DNA of 64,000 nucleotides, taken from Chaetoceros tenuissimus. Lineage: Eukaryota > Bacillariophyta > Thalassiosirophyceae > Chaetocerotales > Chaetocerotaceae. The stretch spans positions 744,001 to 808,000 of the forward strand of contig BLLK01000019.1 in assembly GCA_021927905.1 (NCBI GenBank), read 5' to 3'. Positions 50,694 to 60,751 of the stretch are shown here, in pieces (the stretch's first letter is position 1; every line of letters begins with the position of its first letter). A model generated the notes under the pieces. That model did no database searches. It was given only the letters and a program-made list of their open reading frames with translations, and had not been told where the DNA came from. The translations under genes and the position numbers were made by a program.

Positions 50694-52645
50694 ATGAAAT
50701 TTTCTGTTTCTTGTCTTCTAGCAATTGCAGCGAACCATTGCAATGCATTTTCTCCTGCGAGAGTACCACTAGCAGGACGCTCTTCCATGAGAACACATGA
50801 TTCTCCTCTCCAAGCACCATCCAGAACATCTCTTTCATTGATCATTGGGGATGTGCTTGATAAAGGTAACAAATAATGTTTACATTAGATCCACATTCGC
50901 CTTTTTTGTCGTATACTAACCTTTCTTGTTCTTCAACTCAAACAAGTTGCCGATATAGTAGCCGACAAAAGAATTAGGGAATCTGAGGACCTCAGCTTCG
51001 AGACAAAAATTTATCTAGAGGAAATCCCTTGTGCTCTTACTCAGGCCCTTGGATTGGCAGGAGGGAAGTTTCTTTCCCAAATAGTTGAAGAAGCTCCACT
51101 GGGAGACAACGAAGGTATGAAAACTGAACAGGTAACTCTTGGTTGGGAAAAAATTGGACCTAAGTGGATCAAGGTGCCTGAGTTGACTGCAAAGAAAGAT
51201 GTTTCTGATAAGTTCCAAACCAGCATTCTCCTCCGTGATGATTTTGCTGTTGAGGCAGGAGCAAAACAAATCACTGCGTTCCAGAGTGCATTGAAGGACT
51301 AATTGGCGGTCAGAGTGCTCGGAAGCAAAACCTTGATTGATATTGAAGATTGTGCAGTCATCGTATCAGATGAGGCACAAGCTGCAAGAATTGCCACTGA
51401 TACGAAGTATGTCATGGGTGAAGGTTTACCACTTACTTACAATACTGATTTCAATATGCTTTCTGATGAGTCTTTCTCCTGTATCTTTTTCCATGGTATT
51501 GCTGCCCCTTTGATTGCCAAGTCCGAAAAAGTCACAAACAAAGATCATCTCAAGTATGGTCCTTTTGTAGTGGATATGGAATTCATGAATACTCTTGATC
51601 ATAGAAACACTGAAATGTTCAAAACTTATGGAGCAAGAATTCACTTTGATGAAAATCAGATGCCAACTGCTATCTATGATTTGATCTAAAGGAGCTTATT
51701 CTGCCAGGAGAGCCAAAGTGGGAAGAAGCGAAGTTTCAAGCAAAAGCATCAGCTTTTATCTTGACAACCGCCCGTGAGCATCTCGTGCAAAGCCACCTGA
51801 CTGTCTCAAACGACGCTTCTCGTGAGATTGTGCAAACTTTGCATCCTGAACACCCAATCAGAAGATTGCTTTCGATCTTCACATACAATGCTGTGGGTGT
51901 CAATAATTCTGCATTCTTATTTCTAACTCCTGATAAGAGTATAATTCATAGAGCAACAAATTTCAGCTACAAAGGAATGAGACAAGTTTTTGATAATTCC
52001 TATGAAACTTCAGATGGTTACGAGCCATTTTCAAAGCGTGAAATCAAGAATCCAGCTGTACAGAAACTAGCAGATGAAGGAAAGTTTCCATACTTGACAG
52101 AAGGCTGCGAGTTTTATGACTTGACACGTAACTTTGTGACTGAATGGATGGAGAAAGCCGGTGATGAGGCATCAGATGAGTATGCTTTAGAGTTCTATGA
52201 AGCAATGAAAGAATCATCAAAAGGACAGAAATATGAGTTACCTGAGTACTCTGCAGAAAATATGATTGATCTCATGACCCAAGTAATTTTCACCGTGACT
52301 TGTTACCACGAACTCATTGGTCACCAACCAGACTATACTTGGAGCCCATTTGCAAATGGGTATAGAGTTCCTAGAGAAGCACCAACCCAAGTAGACTTCC
52401 AGTCATGGATTCTTGCAGCTTTCCTTGCTGGATCCACATCCCAGCCAGCTCCCCAGTTATTGGCAGAGTTTCCAAATTACATTGGAGCTGGATCTGATAA
52501 GTTTGCTTGGGAAAGAGATGTATGGACTAGATACATTGCGAAGATGGCCATTCAATCTAAAAAGGTTCAGAACGATGATAGAAAGAGAGACTTTGAGTTC
52601 AAGTATTTTGACCCATCTCTCTTCGAGTGCTCCATTTCTGTATAA
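50694..52645 (+). pseudogene. Plastid-targeted lipoxygenase-like gene, interrupted
   Basis: Exon 1 (50694-50865) encodes a signal peptide (MKFSVSCLLAIAANHCNA) followed by FSPARV, the Phe after cleavage being typical of diatom plastid presequences. An 81-nt intron (GTAACA...CAAG, 50866-50946) follows. The coding sequence then continues to 52645 but with an in-frame TAA at 51300-51302 and a frame change near 51688. The last part, from 51761, is clearly lipoxygenase: HLVQSH gives two iron-ligand His (HX4H), then LHPEHPIRRLL, a third His in CYHELIGH, and a C-terminal Val where Ile is usual. Lipoxygenases oxygenate polyunsaturated fatty acids; diatoms use them to make oxylipins. The breaks may be real or assembly errors. 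Confidence 0.7.
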
Positions 52646-53111
52646 ACGCAAGGTTTATTTGATTCAAGCATGGACGTCTTTTCTTCATTCATAATGAAAC
52701 ATTGCTCAAATTTATAAAAATGAAGTTTTGGTTTCAAAAAGAAAACAAAATAGCAAACTTATCTATAAAATATGGCTTCGGTTACTTTCGATTTTTCATT
52801 TTTGAATATTGCCGATAGTTGTTGTTCATTACGTAGCAAGCGATAGTTATATTTTATGAGAGGGTGTGCAACGTAATTTTGTGAATAGGCACATTACCGG
52901 TAAATGACTGGTTCAAGTTTCATATAACAAGTACCACAAGTACGTACAAGTACAAAATTTGAAAAAGTTTCTTCGTTTCCAACAACAACGAAATACAGCA
53001 ACAAAAAACCTTTGATCAGTACATGTCAGCTCTTCAGATTGAACAATATCAAAAGTAACTTTGTATAGGAACTAAAAGGCTCGAATAAGGAAGGCAAACA
53101 TAAATTTCGAA
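52646..53111. other. Intergenic between lipoxygenase-like gene and secreted protein
   Basis: AT-rich, without a supported gene. ACCACAAGTACGTACAAGTAC near 52932 is a short internal repeat. Confidence 0.3.
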
Positions 53112-53849
53112 ATGAAGCTCTCAACAAAACATATCCTTCTCGCCTTTCAGCTCATGACAGCACTCACTGCAGTGTCTTCATTCTCACAAAGACCTCCTTC
53201 GAATAGATTTCGTAAAGATGTAGACGATATGTCCTTTCAAGAAATTCAAAAAATAGTGACTGAAATGGGGTATGAAGTAGGAACACATGATCGAGCAGGG
53301 TTACTCATGATAGCCAAAGGATTTCCTGCTGCAGTAAGAGCAAGAAAAATAGGTGAACAGCCAGCTGTTAGAAATGTAAGAGGATGGAATGTATCAACAT
53401 CACAGGCGAATCCACAACCAGCTAGTCATAGAGATGGTATGGCAATGGTTCCGTATTCTCCTCCACAACCGTCTCAAGCTAGACAACAGCAGCCAATTTA
53501 TCAAAATATTGGACCGAATAGTGCTTATGCACAAGGTGATAGTCAACCAAAAAATAGAGATGTGAATGTAGTGAAGAATTCTACAGCTGGTCAGCCTTCT
53601 GCGTGGAAAAATGATGTTTATGGTAATCTGCCAGGGCAAAGGGATTTGCAAACATTTACAAGGGGGCCTCCGTCTGGAAATACAAGAGGGAACCAGAATG
53701 AGAGTACTGCGCAGAATAATAACAGTGCACAAAGAGTGCAGCGAAAGCAGCAACCGATGCAACGTAACAGCAATCTTAGTGCTTATGGGGATAATCTTAA
53801 CAGTCCAAGATATAGGGGTACAGGTGGTATCAGTGATTTGAGTGCGTAA
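53112..53849 (+). CDS. Secreted or plastid-targeted low-complexity protein
   Basis: A 245-residue protein with a clear signal peptide (MKLSTKHILLAFQLMTALTA) followed by VSSFSQRPP, whose Phe could mark a plastid-type junction. Residues about 30-80 look folded (MSFQEIQKIVTEMGYEVG, AGLLMIAKGFPAAVRARKIG). The rest is rich in Gln, Asn, Ser and Pro and probably disordered. I recognise no family. Confidence 0.6.
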   Translation: MKLSTKHILLAFQLMTALTAVSSFSQRPPSNRFRKDVDDMSFQEIQKIVTEMGYEVGTHDRAGLLMIAKGFPAAVRARKIGEQPAVRNVRGWNVSTSQANPQPASHRDGMAMVPYSPPQPSQARQQQPIYQNIGPNSAYAQGDSQPKNRDVNVVKNSTAGQPSAWKNDVYGNLPGQRDLQTFTRGPPSGNTRGNQNESTAQNNNSAQRVQRKQQPMQRNSNLSAYGDNLNSPRYRGTGGISDLSA

Positions 53850-54502
53850 ATCTTTCAAAATGGTGCGTTTGCTTCAAACTTTAAACCATCGCCTAAAAGC
53901 TGGTGCCTAGATATCATGAATAATTCAAGTTTGAAGTCGAAGAGATATGAAAACCCTTATTTTATGGAATATTTCGAACGATTTTATTTTGGGAAACATC
54001 CGAGAGTAATAATGGCAGTACACGTAAATAATGAATTTGGGGCACCAAAAAAAGGAAGAAAACTTTATAATTTTAAAGATAATCCCTTTTCGTATTGTGT
54101 CAGACGTCAAGTACCAAGTACTTTATTCTACTGTATGATGATGCTAATAGAGCAAAAAAGAAGAATAAATGAATCAAAAAAGCTATTAGACTAGCCACTG
54201 TAGCAATTTTAGTCACAGTTGATTTTTGCGCGAAAATACTTATGAGAAGCGTTACTTTGCACTTGTTGGATAGCAATGACACCAGCCTTCTCATTATTTT
54301 TGCCTTGAATGATCCTTCTTACGTATATGAATATGGATACGACTCCTCGCATCATCGGCTTCACTTCGCATACAAATTAAAGACTTTACTTCAATGTCGT
54401 GGCTCGAGCGAGATGAGTCAAGTCGAGTCGCACGATTGCTATCATAATATCATATAAAAACAAACTAGACAATTGAATTTATTGAATAAGGAAAATCACA
54501 TT
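53850..54502. other. Intergenic, upstream of TM3
   Basis: A 93-codon frame at 53916-54194 has no family features and is not called. TTTTGCGCGAAAATAC near 54225 resembles the element seen upstream of TM4, TM5 and the Kazal-like gene. Confidence 0.3.
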
Positions 54503-55169
54503 ATGCACAATCCACAAGCACCAGCTCCTCCAAGCGATATCGAGCAAGGAAAGAAGAAAGATCCAGATCATAAAAGTGATGTTTATGGAGTTGGTCAAAC
54601 TATTGCTCTGCCTTTGGCTTCGAGTCCAAATATGAATAATGCTTTCACGAACCAAACATTTTGCTGCTGTAATTCTGTCAGGTAAGTTTTTGGGTAACAG
54701 AAAGAAGGAATACTTACGCATATTCAAATTCAAATGCCATGATGTCTCATTATTCTATTCTCGACAACCTATCAGAACTGTAAGCATATTTTGGTTCAGC
54801 ATATCTCTCATTCTGGAGTTAGTCAGCCTTATCTCCAGTTGCTTGCAAGAGGATGCACTACGTGCTGCAGGTATCATTGTTAGTGTCTTGTTTATGATTC
54901 TTTCTATCCAAGGTCTGATTGGATGCATACTATTCAAAAGTACGCAGATAATGTTTGCCTTGATAGGAGTCATTATCAAGGCTTTACTAAATCTTCTCGG
55001 ATTTATCGTACTTCTTGCCTCTTCTGGAGGATTGATGGAAATAGACTTTGAAGAATCCGAACATGTCGATTTCATCATGGTTGCCCTTGTCATCTTACTA
55101 TTCTATGGGTTTGGAGTTGTAGTTATGTGGAGACTTATAAAAGAAAGAAACGCTAGTGTCGAAGACTGA
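54503..55169 (+). CDS. TM3, four-helix membrane protein
   Basis: Exons 54503-54681 and 54776-55169 give 190 residues; the 94-nt intron is GTAAGT...ATCAG. The N-tail contains SDIEQGKKK and ends CCCNSVR. The helices are SIFWFSISLILELVSLI, IIVSVLFMILSIQGLIG, a KALLNLLGFIVLL helix and a final one near FIMVALVILLFYGFG. The usual final KEIDxGIF is altered to KERNASVED, so the C-terminus has diverged. Confidence 0.6.
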
Positions 55170-55866
55170 GCGAACTACGAGTAGAATACATTTGAAAATG
55201 TAGCTACGTGATACTCTATATCTATACATTACTTGCACATAGTATAAATCTTGAAAGAAATGCAATCCCAAACAAACTTAAAAAAGAAGGCAGTATGCAA
55301 GCGATACGTGTAAATATATCATACTGTAGTATTTAGAAAAAAGAAATAGACACGAAATCTTTTGTTGAATTTTAAAATTGTGAAAGTATATATTTTTGAA
55401 GAAATAGCGATTGCGGAATGAAAATAATTCATAGTAGAAACTTTGTACTCGCATTCGATTATCATTTTCCTTGTGTCCTCATACCTTGTGTATTGATTAT
55501 TCTTCGTTTTCATTAGCGCGCGAAGAAATGCGAAGGGTCTCCTCTGGAAAAATGACAGAAATTGAGTGTCAATCTGTCAATCTAGGCCATTTAGCACTCA
55601 ACGGTTGTTGCCATCTGTTCGCAGAACGCAGAACACATTTTATTTTGTTATTCACGAATAGGGTACTCTTTAATTCATTCTATTCTCTATAAGTTGCACA
55701 GTTTTGGTATTGGCCCTGATTGGATTCAAATAAGTGTTTTTATTACATCTCCAAACACAACTTTTAGAGACCGCTGAAGCCCTATAACTTTCAATTCATC
55801 CCATAAAGATCAAGCCAAGGAACAAAAAAGATTGACGAACTCCTCATTCATCAAATCATCACCGTA
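55170..55866. other. Intergenic with GCGCGAAG element, upstream of TM4
   Basis: No gene in about 700 bases. GCGCGCGAAGAAATGCGAAG begins at 55516 and continues GGTCTC; nearly the same string occurs at 56884 and, shorter, at 58491. Confidence 0.4.
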
Positions 55867-56494
55867 ATGCCCAATCCACAGATGAACCCTCCTACCAAAG
55901 ATATCGAGCAAGGAAAGAAAGACACTAATGTTGATGATCCTGTAGATAGTAACAAAGGCGTAGGTGCAAATATTTGCTGCTGCGACACCAGGTGAGCGAA
56001 TTGATCTTTATTTTTTTAATAAGAAAAGGCACGACCTAGAACACTATTGAACTTACCTTTTTCCCTCATGAAACAGAGTTGCAAGTATCACTTGGTTTTC
56101 TATTTCCTTGATTTTAGAAGCTGTCGGACTCGTCTCTGTCTTTACAAATAGGGTGATATGGTGGGCTGCTATAGTAGATGTCGCCTTCTTGATTCTCACA
56201 ATCGTTGGCCTGGTTGGAAGTGCCAAGGTCAAGAAAAGTATGGCTAAGGCTGGGCAAGTTGGATACATCATAAAGGCCGTGCTTTGTGCTATTGGAATCA
56301 TAGCCTTTATCGCAGTTTGGGGTTCCATTCTTTCTGACTTGCTTTCGTCCTATGATGCTGAATCATATAACAGTGTTCTTGCATATGTACTCGCTGTTGC
56401 CATTTCGTACTTTATTTTCATGGTTGTTGGAGCTGTTGTTGTAGGGAAATTTGTCAAAGAGATTGATGGTGGAATCTTTATAAATTCTGAATGA
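55867..56494 (+). CDS. TM4, four-helix membrane protein
   Basis: Exons 55867-55991 and 56077-56494 give 180 residues; the 85-nt intron is GTGAGC...AACAG. It has the shortest N-tail of the family (KDIEQGKKD, then ICCCDTR). Four helices follow (ITWFSISLILEAVGLVSV, VAFLILTIVGLVGSA-like, VLCAIGIIAFIAVWG, SYFIFMVVGAVVVG) and the family end KEIDGGIFINSE. The start is the first Met that keeps the MPNPQ motif related to MYNPQ and MHNPQ in TM3, TM5 and TM6. Confidence 0.65.
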
Positions 56495-57112
56495 GATATA
56501 TGGGATCAATAAAAGCATAATGCTGATGAAGGCTTAAGAGAAGACTCTTGAAGGTAAAAGGGACAAAATTGAATATATATGTTTTAAAAAAAGGAAAAGG
56601 TGGTGGTCCATTATACACTTACCGTAAAATCAATAATGAGTATTTCGAGAAGTAACTTGTCTTTGTTGAATCTCTGCTCTGAATTATGAAATGGTAGGGA
56701 AAAGACCGACATACATTGAGTATTTTAATGTATTGATGTATTTTAAAAAGTAAAAGCATAACCCCATTTGAACTGTTGTTGCAGAATGGAACATGGCATA
56801 TGTAATAAGAAGTAGCGAATGTGAAATTAAGAATTCATAAGACATGTTAGAGACAACTTTCCTCGTGCATTATTCTTTTATGAGCGCGAGAAGAAATGCG
56901 AAGGGTCTCTCTTGAGAACACAATAGTGACTGTGTGATTGGTATATCTTCTCATTCTATGCGAACACAAATTTCAAGCTCCTCCTGACACCCTTCTGCTT
57001 TCTCGATTGAAGTACGATTCATCATTAAAAACACACAGCTAAAACAACAGCTAAGGATTATCTTCTTATAGATGTGAATTAGAAAATAGATTCAACGAAA
57101 CAAGCAAGCATC
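56495..57112. other. Intergenic with GCGCGAGAAG element, upstream of the Kazal-like gene
   Basis: No gene. The element at 56884-56909 (GCGCGAGAAGAAATGCGAAG, then GGTCTC) lies 200 bases before the Kazal-like start. Confidence 0.4.
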
Positions 57113-57754
57113 ATGAAATCAAACACTCTCTTTTATTGCATCTTACTTGTACTTCTCAGCACAAGCCAAGTAAAAGTAGCAGATGCGAATGAATGTCCTA
57201 AAGGTTCCACTGATGTAGTTTGTACCGAAGAATACGATCCAGTGAAGTGTGGACTAGGAAATCTTGAATGCGAATACTCCAATCAGTGTTTTGCCACAAA
57301 AGCTTCAAGCAACTTTACTGCCGAGACTTGCAATAAGGTTTGGGTTAATCCCCTGGTTGACCCTAACTGTCCTAGAAGTTCAAATGATGAGGCTTGTATC
57401 GGCGTTTTTGATCCAGTAAAATGCCGTAGCGAAAATATGGAATGCGAATACTCCAATAAGTGTTTTGCCACAAAAGCTTCAAGCAACTTCACTACCAAGA
57501 CTTGCACTACGGCTTGCCCTAAAAGTTCCAGTCGTCGGTTGTGGAGTTGTCGCAACACTTATGATCCAGTGAAATGTGGCGAATGTGAATATGACAATCA
57601 ATGTTTTGCCACATCTGCTTCAATCTACTTTACTTCAGAGACGTGCACTACTGTTATCAAAACTGAGAGTACCAGTGGAGTGACAAGAGCGCATTCTAAA
57701 TCATATGTAATGTTTTTATCATTCACTCTCTTTGGTGTGATTGCGATGGGATGA
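57113..57754 (+). CDS. Secreted protein with three Kazal-like repeats
   Basis: A 213-residue protein. The signal peptide (MKSNTLFYCILLVLLSTSQV) is followed by three Cys-rich repeats at about 27-72, 84-126 and 128-173. Each has CP, then YDPVKCG or a variant, then CEYxNxCFATxAS and FTxxTC. The spacing resembles a degenerate Kazal protease-inhibitor domain. The C-terminus is a Ser/Thr stretch and a hydrophobic tail (YVMFLSFTLFGVIAMG), which could be a GPI-anchor signal. Repeat 3 has a shortened loop (KCGECEY). An extracellular role is likely; inhibitor activity is inference. Confidence 0.65.
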   Translation: MKSNTLFYCILLVLLSTSQVKVADANECPKGSTDVVCTEEYDPVKCGLGNLECEYSNQCFATKASSNFTAETCNKVWVNPLVDPNCPRSSNDEACIGVFDPVKCRSENMECEYSNKCFATKASSNFTTKTCTTACPKSSSRRLWSCRNTYDPVKCGECEYDNQCFATSASIYFTSETCTTVIKTESTSGVTRAHSKSYVMFLSFTLFGVIAMG

Positions 57755-57924
57755 CTCATATCTCATATTTGACCATGAGAAATGGGTGCGTAATACGAAA
57801 TTGAGGAGAAATATAGACCTCGAATGCTCATACAAATATTGTGAAAATGAACAAGGATTTCTTGATTGTCTTTACAAGAGATCAACAAAATAAATTTGTT
57901 TGCCTTTACTGTTTATCGTGTCAC

Positions 57925-58163
57925 CTATATACTTTCTGTGGTATTACATGCATCTGGATGCTCCCGTAACAATTGATAAATTATGCTAGAGTTGGCATTG
58001 GGGAGTGAAGCTGCCACAAGAAACGCTGGATATTTAGCTGAAACTTCACCTTCGAAGGCACACGTTAACGTTGAAGGTATAGCTTCTAACAATGTTTTGA
58101 ACACTTTATCCTCTCCAAATTTCTTCACTGCTTTGTCATATCGAATTCGTTCTTCCTTGTAAT
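57925..58163 (-). pseudogene. Fragment of an ankyrin-family gene, 3' end only
   Basis: The last 75 or so codons of a diatom ankyrin-like gene: YKEERIRYDKAVKKFGEDK, then YPAFLVAASLPNANSSIIY and QLLREHPDACNTTESI, parallel to LYPFAAMAVGEHADLxxxY and YLLRRHPSVLD in the ARP genes. It is not close enough to be one of ARP1-14. It breaks off at 58164 against a TM-family fragment. Confidence 0.5.
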
Positions 58164-58169
58164 CTACAG

Positions 58170-58279
58170 GTGCACTCGTTGTTGCTGTTCTCTACTTCAT
58201 TTTCATTGTTGTTGGGGCTGTGGCTGTAGGGAAGTTCATCAAGGAGATCGACGGTGGAATCTTTATCAATACTGAATGA
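58170..58279 (+). pseudogene. Fragment of a TM-family gene, 3' end only
   Basis: The last helix and tail of a membrane-family gene (VLYFIFIVVGAVAVGKF, KEIDGGIFINTE), close to TM4. The shared 3' flank is also kept (GGGATC, AAAAGCATAATGCTGAT). No upstream exon is found. Confidence 0.65.
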
Positions 58280-58709
58280 GAAAGCATGGGATCTTTAAAA
58301 GCATAATGCTGATAGTGTAAAGTTCGGACCTGAAATTTATGTTTTTTTTTTGAAAAGGTTAAGGTAGTAGTACATAACAAAAGTAAAATAATTATGAGTG
58401 TATTTGTGAGATAGGAGGTGAATTTCTTGATAACTTGACGATACTAACTGGTTCTTTGTACATTTCATCGAGAAAGATTTCTGCATTTCCGCGCGAAGAA
58501 ATGAGAAGCCTGGTGTCAAAACCCTTCTCAATTTGATACCAATGCGACAGAGATGAGTTTTGTTCGTGATTGTGAATTAATCCGAACTCTAAAATAAAAT
58601 CCCAAACTACTCGTGTTCTTCGTATTCCCAAAAATTTTGGAATACGATTCACAATTACTTAACTAAAACAAACATAAGCTGACACGGAAAAACATAAAAC
58701 AATATTATC
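58280..58709. other. Intergenic, upstream of TM5
   Basis: The 3' flank of the TM fragment is followed by GCGCGAAGAAATGAGAAG at 58491-58508. There is no gene. Confidence 0.35.
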
Positions 58710-59386
58710 ATGTACAATCCACAGGTTACATCTACAAAGAACGATATCGAGCAAGGGGGGAAAGATGCGTATCAATCAAATACAGGAACTGCTGTAGTTT
58801 CGCAAAATGTTGCTTCAAGACCAACTGCAAGTCATAACGCGAACGTAGGGGTGATGATTTGCTGCTGTAACACAAGGTAAGCAAATCTGACTGGATCTTA
58901 CAAATAATGTGATGGTAGAGATCGAAGATTTGTACTGATTTCTTTTTATTTGCTTTTCATAGAGACGCGAGTGCGTTCTGGTTCGCTTTTTCTTTGATTC
59001 TGGAGGCTATTGCTTTCATTGGAAGCATCACAGGAGGAATGTTGACAGTCTATTCTCTCATTCTTAATATCGCCTACATAATTCTTTCAATTCAAGGTCT
59101 TGTGGGATGTGTCAAGATGAATCGAAACCTGGTCAACGCAGGTCGAGTGGGATACATTATTAAGGCTGTACTTCAGGCCATCGGAATCATCATACTTATT
59201 GCAATTTGGGACTCCATTGATTCTTCTGGTGCTTTTGATAGTATTGATATTGACGTTGAAAAGTTCCTTACAACTGTTATGATTATTTCTGTCGTTTACT
59301 TCATTTTCACTGTTGCTGGAGCTGTAGTAGCAGGGAAGTTTATCAATGAAATTGACATTGGAATATTTGGAAACATTGAAACTTAA
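58710..59386 (+). CDS. TM5, four-helix membrane protein
   Basis: Exons 58710-58876 and 58963-59386 give 196 residues; the 86-nt intron is GTAAGC...CATAG. The N-tail begins MYNPQVTSTKNDIEQGGKD and ends MICCCNTR. Helices: SAFWFAFSLILEAIAFIG, YIILSIQGLVGCV, VLQAIGIIILIAIWD and VYFIFTVAGAVVAGKF. The end is NEIDIGIFGNIET. The third and fourth helices are very like TM4. Confidence 0.65.
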
Positions 59387-59813
59387 AGTGCCTTTTTCGT
59401 TCATTTATCTTTAAAGTGAAGAACCTCATGTGTAGCATTATGGAAGGTGATATTTCCATCGAAAGAGTTCATGTAAAGAAGAGTCCTGAGAAACTTTGTA
59501 CCAAAGAAAAGGACATTGATCTATATTTTAATTATTATAATAAACAAACAGACATTCAAGAGTAGTTGCATAAGATTGATGAAGTGTCATGTAGGTCCAG
59601 ACGGAAAAGTATAGATTAAAATGCATTCTTTTTCGCATCGGAAGATTACCAATGACGTTTGACTAGGGAAAAGGACCCGAGACCCGAACTCCAATGTTTC
59701 TTCTACTATTCCTCGAAAATACGATTGAAAACACATTATACTCTTTTACATTACAACATAAACGAATTATACAAAAAGGAAACATAGTATATATTTCTTG
59801 ACTATATCTTACC
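59387..59813. other. Intergenic between TM5 and TM6
   Basis: I see no gene and no copy of the GCGCGAAG element here. Confidence 0.3.
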
Positions 59814-60444
59814 ATGTACAACCCACAGGTTACACCTGCCAAAAAAGATATCGAGAAAGGGGACAAAGAAGACATATGTGAATCAAATACAGGATATGCG
59901 ATTGATAATGCCATCGCTGCACAAGATGCCGTTATGAATGATCCAATAGTAGTAGGGCTGCAGTACTGTTGTTGCGACACAAGGCAAGACATTTAATATG
60001 AAGAAATACATGCAATGAAGATTGTTTCTAAAAGTTCTCTTCCAAATTGACAGAAATGCAAGTATATGCTGGTTTTTCGTATCCATATTTCTAGAAACAG
60101 CAGCTCTTATTGTGAGCTTCGCAAGTGGAGCTGTTAACTTCATAGCTCTATTTGGTAGTATCTTCTTATTGATCCTTTCTATACAAGGTCTCAGTGGTAG
60201 CGTAAGAAACACCAAAAACTACGTCATGGTTGGTTTCGCAGGGTTTGTACTCAAGGCAGTTCTAAATCTTATTGGACTCATAATCATTGCAATTTCTTGG
60301 GAATCGATTCTTAATCAAATGGATGTCGACTATGACGACGTTTCTCTGAATTATGGTCGAATCATCTTTATCATTTTTGGAGTGGCTATTGTTCTTTTCT
60401 ATTCTGGGAGCTGTAGTTGTTTTCCAGTTCATGAAAGAGATTGA
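59814..60444 (+). CDS. TM6, four-helix membrane protein with shifted C-terminus, GC-AG intron
   Basis: Exons 59814-59983 and 60054-60444 give 186 residues; the 70-nt intron starts GCAAGA and ends GACAG. The N-tail begins MYNPQVTPAKKDIEKGDKE and ends YCCCDTR. The helices resemble TM2 (SICWFFVSIFLETAALIV). After IVLFYSG the frame runs CSCFPVHERD and stops, while another frame carries the family tail (FQFMKEIEASIFLPA) to 60520. Relative to TM2, about two bases are missing near 60405. The gene may be recently damaged, or this may be an assembly error. Confidence 0.55.
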
Positions 60445-60751
60445 AGCTAGTATATTTTTGCCAGCAACAGCAGAATTTGAAGAAGAGGATAATGGCAATA
60501 TCTCTGTACCGTACGAATGAAAGCAGTAGAAAGCATTATTCATAGATACATTATATTGGAACTCAAAATATGAATATCAGAATAACGTTAAGAACCCGTT
60601 ATAACATCATGATGCGAACTCTGATGGTCGTGAAAAATCTGTACAACACAGAAGATAAGGTACATAAATGAAGCCCTTTCACAGTGATTGATTCCAAAAG
60701 GTACATTCATATATATTGTTCAGATAATTCCATGACCTTGACTCTTTAGCT

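Noticed and set aside
53916-54194. A 92-codon plus-strand frame after the secreted protein
   Set aside because: No domain, and an overlapping frame of the same length class lies on the other strand. Not enough evidence for a gene.
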